Shown here piece after piece: positions 1 through 5,340 of a DNA stretch of 5,340 nucleotides. Every line of letters begins with the position of its first letter. The stretch's first letter is position 1. A model generated the notes under the pieces. The model did no database searches and was not told where the DNA came from. It worked only from the letters and a program-made list of their open reading frames with translations. Both the position numbers and the translations under genes were made by a program. Origin of the DNA: Deltaproteobacteria bacterium (GTDB taxonomy: Bacteria > Desulfobacterota > Desulfarculia > Adiutricales > JAGVGV01); NCBI GenBank assembly GCA_020056895.1, contig JAGVGV010000626.1, positions 1 through 5,340 of the forward strand, read 5' to 3'.

Positions 1-57
1 CAAGCCCTGTACCAAGCCAAATACAAGGGAAAAAACCAGACCGTGGCGGCGGGGTGA
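1..57 (+). CDS. C-terminal end of a GGDEF (diguanylate cyclase-like) protein, partial
   Basis: Frame 1 is open from the window edge to a TGA at 55-57 and reads QALYQAKYKGKNQTVAAG. The ALY-x-AK-x-x-GKN pattern is the conserved last helix and strand of the GGDEF domain, in which the usual form is ALYxAKxxGRN. Such domains make cyclic di-GMP from two GTP in the cytoplasm. The GGDEF active-site loop, any inhibitory site and any N-terminal sensor lie outside the window, so catalytic competence cannot be judged. The protein ends about eight residues after the GKN motif, so GGDEF is its last domain and no EAL domain follows. It converges on the chemoreceptor gene and is separated from it by a palindrome that may stop both transcripts. 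Confidence 0.82.
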   Translation, partial: QALYQAKYKGKNQTVAAG

Positions 58-62
58 ATCAT

Positions 63-99
63 CCCGTTCAAGGCGGGGCCAGGCACCGCCTTGAACGGG
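63..99. terminator. 37-bp near-perfect palindrome between convergent genes; likely bidirectional terminator or REP-like element
   Basis: Arms 63-76 (CCCGTTCAAGGCGG) and 86-99 are exact 14-bp inverted repeats. The symmetry continues through the centre: 78-80 pairs with 82-84 around A81, and the only broken pair is G77/A85, so 17 of 18 positions match. It lies 5 bases after the GGDEF stop codon and 48 bases past the chemoreceptor stop, the expected place for a shared terminator. No run of T follows on either strand, so it is not a textbook intrinsic terminator. The core GGGGCCAGGCACC (75-87) resembles the GGTGCCAGGCACC-type palindromes that I recall as dispersed repeats in several bacterial genomes, so a mobile REP-like origin is an alternative. 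Confidence 0.6.
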
Positions 100-147
100 T
101 TCACGACGATTGGATTGATTTCGCATATCCTTGGCGTTCCATTCCCT

Positions 148-2103
148 TTAAAACTTGAACTTGCCGATGAGTTGGTTCAAATCCTCGGCCAGCCGGGAAA
201 GTTCCTGGGACGCGGCGAATACCTGTTCCGCCCCTTGAGCCGTGGACCCGGCCGCGTCGGTCACGCCCTGAATGGCCTCGGCCATTTCTCGGCTCAAGGT
301 GGCCGTGGCCCCCGTGCTGGACGATACATCCCCGGCGGCGGCCGCGGCCTGGGCTACGTTTTGGGCGATCTCACCCGTGGTGGCGCTTTGCTGTTCCACG
401 GCGGCGGCGATGCCCTGAGCCAGTTCGTTGACCTTCTTGATAATCCCCACGATCCGGCCGATGGCGTCCACGGATTGCACCGTGTTTTTCTGAATGTCCT
501 GAATCCGGGTCCGGATGTTTTCCGTGGATTTGCCCGTCTGGCCCGCCAAATCCTTCACTTCGCTGGCCACCACGGCGAACCCCTTGCCGGCTTCCCCCGC
601 CCGGGCCGCTTCGATGGTGGCGTTGAGCGCCAACAGCTTGGTCTGTTCGGCGATATCCACGATCACTTCCACCACCTGGCCGATTTCCTGAGCGCTGGCT
701 TTCAGCCGTTCCACCGCCCGGCCCGTTTCTTCGGCCGCTTCGGCCGCCTGGTTGGCGGTGGTGGCCGAATGACCGGCGTTCTTAGCAATTTCCACTACCG
801 ACGCGGTCATTTCCTCCACCGCGCTGGCCATGGTGCTCACCGTCGAGCTCAGTTCCTCGGTGGATGCCGCCACACCGTCGATATTCCTGCCCACCTGCCC
901 CGCGTTCCGAGCCAAAAGCTCGGACTGTTGGGACATTTCCCGCGTCCCGCCGGCCATCTGGTCGGAAATGGCGGCCAACTCAGCCGAAGCCGCCGCCAAT
1001 GTTTGTACATTATCGGATACCTGGCCCAGCATTCCGGCCAGACTTTCCACGAACGTGTTGAACCAATGAGCCACGTCGCCCATTTCGTCCTTCGTGTTGA
1101 TCGTCAACCGTTGCCGTAGATCCCCTTCGCCCGAAGCAATGTCCTTCAGCCCGGAAGCGATGCGGGCCAGGGGCTTGGTGACCAACACCCGAGTAACCAG
1201 CAGGATGGAAAAGCCCAAAACGATCAGCAGCCCCACCGTGAAACCAAGATTGATCGTGCCAACCCGGCGGATGGGCCGGAACATTTCCGCCGTAGGCGCC
1301 GTGACCGCGGACGTCCAACCCGTCATCTGATTGTTCCGAAAAACGGCCATATGCTCCACGCCGGCGTCCCGATACGTCAACCGGCCGCTTTTTTGTTCCA
1401 GCATGGCGGGGCCGTACGGGGTATCCTTCACGTTCAGCTTGAGCACCTGGTCCTTGACCGGGTGCGCCAGCAACCGCCCCTCGTGATCGTATAAAAAGGA
1501 ATAACCGGTCTGGCCGACCTTGACCGAATTGATGTATTGCGAAGTGAACGATGCCAGATCCACGATCGTGCACAGCACGCCGATGGCCTTTTTGTCCTGG
1601 AGTACCGGGTGCGCCACCACGAAAACAGGGTTTCCCGTGCCTCGGCTCTGGACCACGCCCGAAACCACAAGCTCACCCGTCATAGCCTTTTGAAAATATT
1701 CCCGGTCGTCGATCTTGCGGCCTTTTTCCTCCTGGCGGGGAGCAACCACCACGTCGCCTTTCTTGTCCGCCAGGATCACCGTTTCCAGGAAAGCATATTC
1801 TTTGATGATCCCCTGTAAAAATTCGTCCGCCGACTTCCGGGCCGCCGAGGGGTCTCCGCCTTCCTGAAGGGCTTGCGCGAACACGGCGGCGCTGCTCCAG
1901 TTTTTCACTTCCCGCCGGCGTTCCTTCACCCACTCGGTAATGCTGTTATCGGTCGACTCGATCAATTGATCGGCTCCGATCACCACCACATCCTCAATGG
2001 CCCGAGCCGAATACCAATACGAAACGGCGGCCGCCCCGCTCATACCCAGCATCACCAGTAAAATTACTGGAATAAGGAATTTCTTTCCCAAATTCAGCTT
2101 CAT
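148..2103 (-). CDS. Methyl-accepting chemotaxis protein with periplasmic double-Cache sensor and HAMP
   Basis: A 651-aa transmembrane chemoreceptor that would control the CheA kinase through CheW. Order: a short basic N-terminus, TM1 (about 9-29), a periplasmic domain of about 250 residues, TM2 (about 284-305), HAMP (about 306-358, with P311 and the E339/M341 region) and a long coiled-coil signalling domain to the C-terminus. The sensor looks like a dCache_1 fold: a first PAS-like module with DREYFQKA (133-140) and HPVL (165-168), then a second with GQTGYSFLYDHEGRLLAHP (197-215). The hairpin tip is at 482-520 with E498 and R501 matching the trimer-contact residues of E. coli Tsr, but K489 replaces the usual Asn of QTN. 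Candidate methylation pairs are E416/E417, E430/E431 and E570/Q571. The end, IGKFKF, has no CheR/CheB-tethering pentapeptide. The ATG is supported by a GAGGGGG ribosome binding site. The ligand cannot be told; no clear amino-acid-binding motif was seen in the sensor. Confidence 0.96.
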   Translation of the reverse strand: MKLNLGKKFLIPVILLVMLGMSGAAAVSYWYSARAIEDVVVIGADQLIESTDNSITEWVKERRREVKNWSSAAVFAQALQEGGDPSAARKSADEFLQGIIKEYAFLETVILADKKGDVVVAPRQEEKGRKIDDREYFQKAMTGELVVSGVVQSRGTGNPVFVVAHPVLQDKKAIGVLCTIVDLASFTSQYINSVKVGQTGYSFLYDHEGRLLAHPVKDQVLKLNVKDTPYGPAMLEQKSGRLTYRDAGVEHMAVFRNNQMTGWTSAVTAPTAEMFRPIRRVGTINLGFTVGLLIVLGFSILLVTRVLVTKPLARIASGLKDIASGEGDLRQRLTINTKDEMGDVAHWFNTFVESLAGMLGQVSDNVQTLAAASAELAAISDQMAGGTREMSQQSELLARNAGQVGRNIDGVAASTEELSSTVSTMASAVEEMTASVVEIAKNAGHSATTANQAAEAAEETGRAVERLKASAQEIGQVVEVIVDIAEQTKLLALNATIEAARAGEAGKGFAVVASEVKDLAGQTGKSTENIRTRIQDIQKNTVQSVDAIGRIVGIIKKVNELAQGIAAAVEQQSATTGEIAQNVAQAAAAAGDVSSSTGATATLSREMAEAIQGVTDAAGSTAQGAEQVFAASQELSRLAEDLNQLIGKFKF

Positions 2104-2111
2104 CTTCTTGG

Positions 2112-2119
2112 CCCCCTCT
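2112..2119 (-). promoter_or_regulatory. Ribosome binding site of the chemoreceptor gene
   Basis: Read on the minus strand this is AGAGGGGG, ending 8 bases before the ATG whose complement is at 2101-2103. The purine run and spacing support this start over internal alternatives, and the resulting N-terminus leads straight into a good TM1. Confidence 0.6.
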
Positions 2120-2176
2120 TTGCTCGTTTAGCGTATTTCCCGTAGAATTCAGCTTGCTCCCCCTGAAACGGCGGGG

Positions 2177-2205
2177 ATTATAATTGATTGTTGGGCGGTT
2201 GACCA
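2177..2205 (-). promoter_or_regulatory. Sigma70-type promoter candidate for the chemoreceptor gene
   Basis: On the minus strand a perfect -10 hexamer TATAAT (complement of 2177-2182) lies 17 bases downstream of TGGTCA (complement of 2200-2205), which matches 4 of 6 bases of TTGACA. Transcription would begin near 2170 and give a leader of about 66 bases before the ATG. I found no flagellar sigma28 promoter (TAAA with GCCGATAA) in this gap, which is the other common way to drive a chemoreceptor gene. The AT-rich box is partly symmetric, so a TATAAT also reads on the plus strand at 2179-2184, without a good -35. Confidence 0.5.
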
Positions 2206-2223
2206 GCCGCAATATCTGATATT
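2195..2223. promoter_or_regulatory. Two abutting palindromes, possible operator next to the chemoreceptor -35
   Basis: The first, 2195-2210 (GCGGTTGACCAGCCGC), is symmetric except for its central pair and one T/G pair. The second, 2211-2223, is an exact AATATC-T-GATATT repeat with a one-base centre. The first covers the -35 hexamer proposed for the chemoreceptor gene and the second lies just upstream of it, a normal place for a regulator to bind. No known operator was recognised, and short palindromes can occur by chance. Confidence 0.3.
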
Positions 2224-2317
2224 CCAGGAATTCTTTTGGCCCCCACACCCCTCTCTTCCGACCGACGGTGACCAACCGGCCTCCGGCCTCTTCCCGGCTT
2301 CCCCTTCTCCCAAAACC

Positions 2318-2346
2318 TTGACGCGCCCGGCCCCTGGGCATATAAA
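2318..2346 (+). promoter_or_regulatory. Sigma70-type promoter of the YihY-family gene
   Basis: TTGACG (2318-2323, 5 of 6 bases of the -35 consensus) is followed after exactly 17 bases by TATAAA (2341-2346, 5 of 6 of the -10). Transcription would start near 2353, giving a leader of about 30 bases with an AGGGG ribosome binding site at 2372-2376. The stretch upstream, about 2228-2312, is strongly pyrimidine-rich on the plus strand; nothing else was recognised in it. Confidence 0.65.
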
Positions 2347-2381
2347 CAAGGCTCCACCCATATCCGGCGCCAGGGGCAACC

Positions 2382-3713
2382 ATGAACGGCTGGATCGAAC
2401 GGTATTATCGAACCAAGGCCTTTCTCTTGACCGACCTGTGGAAAATCCAGGTCCGAACCCTGGATCCCCGCCGGGCGCTGCTGATCCGGGCCTTGCGCGT
2501 TCTGGTGCTGATCGGCCGGGGCTTGGCCGAAGACCGCTGGCAGCTTCGGGCTTCCGCCCTCACCTACTACACCCTCCTGTCCATCGTCCCCTTTTTGGCC
2601 ATGGCCTTTGGCGTGGCCAAGGGCTTCGGGCTGGAAGAACCCTTGAGCAAGGTGCTGTACGAACGGCTGAAGGGTCAGGAGGAAGTGGTGGGCCGGGTGG
2701 TGGATTTCTCCAACGCCCTTTTGAAAAACGTTCAAGGCGGCCTGATGGCGGTGATCGGCCTGGTGGTGGTGTACTATGCCGTGTTCCGGCTTTTGTCCCA
2801 GATCGAAGCCGCGCTCAACGATGTATGGGGCGTGGACCGGCCGCGGCCCTGGGGCCGGAAAGTGGTGGATTACCTGGCGGTGATGCTGATCTGCCCCCTG
2901 GTGCTGATCATGTCCAGCACCATGACCGTGTTCATCGCCGGCAATCTGCCTTTGTTGGTGCAAAAGGTGGCGCTATTGGGCGCGGCCAGCCCGGCCATTT
3001 TTTTTCTGTTGAAATTCATGCCCTTTTTCGCGGTTTGGGTGATCTTCACCTTCATGTACCTGTTTCTGCCCAACACACGGATCGCGTACGGGTCCGGAGT
3101 TTCCGCCGGGATTTTCGCCGGAACCTTTTTTCAGGTTTTCCAGGGCGTGTACATCCAGCTGCAAATCTCCCTGTCCAATTACAACGCCATATACGGCAGT
3201 TTCGCCGCTCTGCCCCTCTTTATTTTGTGGCTCCAACTGTCGTGGTCCATCGTGTTGTTCGGAGCAGAAGTTTCCAGCGCCCTGGAACGGATGGATTCCC
3301 ACGAATACGACCCGGACCGCCTTTCGTTCAGCCACGCCTTCCGGCTTCGGGTGGCTCTGGGCGTGCTCCACCGGATCATCCGGGCCTTTGACCGGGGCGA
3401 CAAACCCACGGCCGCCGATCTGGCCAAACAACTGGACCTTCCGGCCACGCTGGTCAACCGGCTGGTGACCTGGCTGGTGAAGGCCGGCCTGGTTTCGGAA
3501 GTGGTCCGGACTCCGGGCGTTTCGGCCTACCAGCCGGCCCGGGACCCGGATCACCTGACGCTCCACGAAGCCCGGGAACGGCTGGAACGCCAAGGCCCGG
3601 ACGACTGGTCCCTGGGCGACCTGGGTCCCTTCCAGATCATCCACGAAGGCCTCGAAACCATGGCCCAGTCCGCCCTGGAATCGGATGGGAACCGGAAACT
3701 GAAGGAACTTTGA
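2382..3713 (+). CDS. YihY/BrkB family inner membrane protein with C-terminal winged-helix domain
   Basis: A 443-aa polytopic membrane protein. The family core spans about residues 35-302, with hydrophobic segments near 58-80, 118-138, 163-187, 203-228, 237-258 and 274-299. Family signatures are ASALTYYTLLSIVPFLA (57-73), the LPN of the fourth loop (229-231), and NAIYGSFAALPLFILW (268-283) followed by the GAE (294-296) of the last membrane helix. Older annotations call such proteins ribonuclease BN, which is a known misassignment; the true role is unsettled and has been linked to envelope integrity. E. coli YihY has about 290 residues, so this one carries about 140 more. Residues 320-386 look like a winged helix-turn-helix (TAADLAKQLDLPATLVNRLVTWL..AGLVSEV), followed by a charged tail. 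ATG 2382 is the only start after the in-frame stop at 2343-2345 that keeps the whole core, and AGGGG lies 5 bases before it. It is transcribed alone, divergently from the chemoreceptor. Confidence 0.93.
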   Translation: MNGWIERYYRTKAFLLTDLWKIQVRTLDPRRALLIRALRVLVLIGRGLAEDRWQLRASALTYYTLLSIVPFLAMAFGVAKGFGLEEPLSKVLYERLKGQEEVVGRVVDFSNALLKNVQGGLMAVIGLVVVYYAVFRLLSQIEAALNDVWGVDRPRPWGRKVVDYLAVMLICPLVLIMSSTMTVFIAGNLPLLVQKVALLGAASPAIFFLLKFMPFFAVWVIFTFMYLFLPNTRIAYGSGVSAGIFAGTFFQVFQGVYIQLQISLSNYNAIYGSFAALPLFILWLQLSWSIVLFGAEVSSALERMDSHEYDPDRLSFSHAFRLRVALGVLHRIIRAFDRGDKPTAADLAKQLDLPATLVNRLVTWLVKAGLVSEVVRTPGVSAYQPARDPDHLTLHEARERLERQGPDDWSLGDLGPFQIIHEGLETMAQSALESDGNRKLKEL

Positions 3714-3740
3714 CCGGAACCAAACATTTTGTTGTATGAT
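3710..3740 (+). promoter_or_regulatory. Weak sigma70-type promoter candidate for the two unknown genes
   Basis: TTGACC (3710-3715) overlaps the YihY stop codon and TATGAT (3735-3740) lies 19 bases further on; each matches 5 of 6 consensus bases but the spacing is longer than ideal. A TATAAA directly after it (3740-3745) lacks a suitable -35. No intrinsic terminator was seen after the YihY gene, so read-through from its promoter is the alternative. Confidence 0.3.
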
Positions 3741-3777
3741 ATAAACAGGCTACAAGGAATCGTACAGGGATGGACCT

Positions 3778-4566
3778 ATGAGCTGTTTCAATAAGGTTAT
3801 TCATGGGATGCCGGACGTGGACCAAGCCTCCGTTTCAGCCTTGTTGACCCAAATGGCCACCGGTCCGGACGGCGGCGGTCAAATCGTTCAGAACATGTTG
3901 AACGAATCGAAGTTGCCCGCCGAATACGTGGTTATCATTCTGGACGACTTGAAAAACCACGACGACGGGAAAGCACTCCGGGATACCTATGAACGAGCTT
4001 GCCGGAAGTGTCAGCTAAAGGGTCCGGTGATCACCTGCGCCCGGCCTCATTTTTTGGGCAAAGCGGTTTCGGAATCAAGATATGTGGAGGTGCTCACCGC
4101 CACCGGTTGCCATAGCGATGACATCACCGCGAAGGAGTTCCTGGATAAAGCCTTAGCGGCCCCAACCCTGGACGAGCAAAAAGAGAGGCTCGACCAAACC
4201 CCGCTTGGCCGATTTATGATTTGGGCCACATTCAATGAACGAAATCCTGAGCAACCCCCATTCATCGAGACCGGATACACATCAAAAGAATGGCGGGACA
4301 TACTGGCCATCGAACAGGACAGGCCTGATTTGGCGGAATCTCCTCTCCTTCTAATGGATTACATGCCAGGTGATTCTCTTGCGCTTCGCTTTCCAACGGT
4401 GGCCGACGCGGAGTGGTACCAATACTTCCGCCCCACACCCAGTAATTCCGCCAGGGACTACGGGTATACCCATTCGTGTCACCCGGCGGAACCCGGGCGT
4501 CCCGAAGTGGTTCACGAGGTGGTCCATTCCGATTTGTTGAGCCATCCGATCCGGAGGGTGGTATGA
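3778..4566 (+). CDS. Protein of unknown function, 262 aa, Cys/His-rich
   Basis: I do not recognise this protein. It has no signal peptide and no membrane segment, so it is probably cytoplasmic. The first 60 residues look helical and lead to a hydrophobic strand and acidic turn (YVVIILDDLKNHDD, 50-63). Cysteines and histidines cluster at C75-x-x-C78, C87, H91, C111-H112 and H232-S-C234-H235. Near the end HEVVH (246-250) with H256 copies the zinc spacing of metalloproteases, but only six residues follow, so a working protease is doubtful. ATG 3778 has an AGGGA ribosome binding site 7 bases upstream; the ATG at 3770 is out of frame. The codons use less GC than the YihY gene in the first third. 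The stop codon overlaps the start of the next gene. Reality as a gene is supported by the long frame, good start signals and the coupled downstream start; function is open. Confidence 0.8.
   Translation: MSCFNKVIHGMPDVDQASVSALLTQMATGPDGGGQIVQNMLNESKLPAEYVVIILDDLKNHDDGKALRDTYERACRKCQLKGPVITCARPHFLGKAVSESRYVEVLTATGCHSDDITAKEFLDKALAAPTLDEQKERLDQTPLGRFMIWATFNERNPEQPPFIETGYTSKEWRDILAIEQDRPDLAESPLLLMDYMPGDSLALRFPTVADAEWYQYFRPTPSNSARDYGYTHSCHPAEPGRPEVVHEVVHSDLLSHPIRRVV
4553..4558 (+). promoter_or_regulatory. Strong ribosome binding site inside the upstream gene, deciding the next start
   Basis: GGAGGG lies 4 bases before ATG 4563 and within the last codons of the 262-aa gene. The ATG shares ATGA with that gene's TGA stop (4564-4566). 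This arrangement is typical of translational coupling and fixes the start of the downstream gene although the frame stays open further upstream. Confidence 0.7.
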
Positions 4567-5340
4567 CGCCTGAACCAAATATACAACCACCAAAGGCACT
4601 TCAGGAAATCGTCGATTTTGTCGCGAGCCTGGACCAGAGTGGAACAATCGCCTGGCTTGAGGATGCTCTGCGCACCGGACAAGGGCTCTGGCCCGTTCGA
4701 GGCGATATTACCAGGGCTGGTTCAATCTACGAAGCGGTTCCCAAGTGGTCCGATGCGATTCAATGCCAAATAAAAGCAGCGGCCGGGGAACTATTACATG
4801 ACTACCTGAGAAGCGCTCCCGAAAAAAACCCGATCTATGGCGATGAACTCCTTTTATTGGTTAACTATCTGAAAGTCGCGGAAGCAAAAGATGAACTACA
4901 TCAATACGTTATCAGCACTGATTTGGAAAATACGCCGCTTGAGTTGCGACAGCGTATGATTCAAACCTTGGTCGCCCTGGAAGCCCGGTTGGAGCGCTCC
5001 TTGTTATTCCGGATGTTGAAATGGGGCCCATCCATGTTTGCGGGGCTTTTCTTCACGGGTTTCGCGGTTCATTCTCCGTCATTGGCTATCCAGATGTTGG
5101 AATGGGTGCCGAACGATGAAACCGCCGCAAGGATGATTTGGTATGCCCTGCCAGGTTTCTTCAAGAAAGCCGGCATGGGTCAGACTAAATTTCTAATGGA
5201 TGAAATTTACGAAATAGCGCATCATTTTGAACCAATTATCAGGAAAAAAGTGCTTCGTTACCTCGAACTGGAAAAATACGAAAAACCCCCTATTGAAGGT
5301 CTGATCGAAATGATTCCAACCGTTGAACTGGCGCTCATTC
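4563..5340 (+). CDS. Protein of unknown function, probably helical-repeat, 3' end outside window
   Basis: The frame is open for 259 codons from ATG 4563 to the window edge with no stop. I do not recognise the protein. It lacks a signal peptide, and one hydrophobic stretch (158-170, GPSMFAGLFFTGF area) is short and more like a buried helix than a membrane span. Most of the chain looks helical, and a short motif recurs: IYEAVP (55-60), MLKWGP (151-156), MLEWVP (178-183) and LIEMIP (247-252), the middle two exactly 27 residues apart. That suggests an alpha-helical repeat scaffold of the HEAT or similar type, which is inference. Start choice rests on the GGAGGG site and the ATGA overlap. The last two lines of the window are only 35-45% GC, well below the YihY gene. 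Coupling to the 262-aa protein suggests the two products act together. A catalytic domain could still follow beyond the edge. Confidence 0.75.
   Translation, partial: MTPEPNIQPPKALQEIVDFVASLDQSGTIAWLEDALRTGQGLWPVRGDITRAGSIYEAVPKWSDAIQCQIKAAAGELLHDYLRSAPEKNPIYGDELLLLVNYLKVAEAKDELHQYVISTDLENTPLELRQRMIQTLVALEARLERSLLFRMLKWGPSMFAGLFFTGFAVHSPSLAIQMLEWVPNDETAARMIWYALPGFFKKAGMGQTKFLMDEIYEIAHHFEPIIRKKVLRYLELEKYEKPPIEGLIEMIPTVELALI

Noticed and set aside
91..1119. Long plus-strand open frame of 342 codons opposite the chemoreceptor signalling domain
   Set aside because: It is the mirror of GC-rich Ala/Glu/Gln coiled-coil codons, giving a Gly/His/Arg-rich chain with no domain, no good ribosome binding site, and a start inside the palindrome.
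2104..2381. Flagellar sigma28 promoter for the chemoreceptor
   Set aside because: A TAAA occurs on the minus strand but no GCCGATAA-like box follows at the right distance.
2318..3391. Plus-strand open frame of 357 codons overlapping the YihY gene in another frame, beginning near its promoter
   Set aside because: Its sequence is Arg/Pro/Gly-rich without recognisable domains, while the other frame carries the complete YihY family core.
2178..3644. Minus-strand open frames opposite the YihY gene
   Set aside because: They are His/Gln/Pro-rich shadows of a high-GC coding strand, lack start signals, and have no family resemblance.
3714..3777. Intrinsic terminator after the YihY gene
   Set aside because: The only hairpin is AACA-TTT-TGTT (3723-3733), four AT-rich base pairs, too weak to terminate.
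4440..4600. The two unknown genes as one gene broken by a frameshift
   Set aside because: The downstream frame is open for at least 30 codons before ATG 4563, but a GGAGGG site and ATGA overlap at the junction explain two separate coupled genes better.
4047..4647. Minus-strand open frames opposite the two unknown genes
   Set aside because: They are short, have no ribosome binding sites, and run against a plus-strand pair with strong start signals and an ATGA overlap.
1..5340. CRISPR array, tRNA or rRNA gene, insertion sequence
   Set aside because: No regularly spaced repeats, cloverleaf-like sequence or transposase motifs were found on either strand.

Overview
The window is a high-GC bacterial chromosome segment. 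It holds the end of a GGDEF gene, a complete chemoreceptor gene on the minus strand, a complete YihY/BrkB membrane protein gene on the plus strand, and two overlapping plus-strand genes I do not recognise; the second of these runs off the right edge. A two-membrane-segment chemoreceptor, a c-di-GMP enzyme and a YihY-type inner membrane protein point to a motile Gram-negative bacterium. The receptor tip sequence (EQTKLLALN) and the YihY protein with an extra C-terminal winged helix fit Desulfobacterota-type genomes, but that placement is a recollection of family flavour, not a proof.

Layout. 1-57: last 18 codons of a diguanylate cyclase-like (GGDEF) gene. 58-147: convergent intergenic gap with a 37-bp near-perfect palindrome (63-99), probably a two-way terminator or a REP-like element. 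148-2103 (minus): methyl-accepting chemotaxis protein, 651 aa. 2104-2381: divergent control region with a sigma70-type promoter for each gene and two abutting palindromes beside the chemoreceptor -35. 2382-3713 (plus): YihY/BrkB family protein, 443 aa. 3714-3777: short gap with a weak promoter candidate. 3778-4566 (plus): unknown 262-aa protein rich in Cys and His near both middle and end. 4563-5340 (plus): unknown, probably all-helical protein, at least 259 aa, starting inside an ATGA overlap with the previous gene behind a strong GGAGGG ribosome binding site.

How they fit together. The GGDEF fragment and the chemoreceptor are both signal-transduction genes, one feeding c-di-GMP and the other the Che kinase; they converge and do not share a transcript. 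The YihY gene stands alone with its own promoter. The last two genes form a translationally coupled pair, so their products probably act together. Base composition falls from about 73% GC in a sampled 60-base line of the YihY gene to 35-45% in the last two lines of the window, which suggests the pair, or at least its second gene, has a different history. This pair is the only part of the window that could be an undescribed system, and its function cannot be read from the sequence alone.
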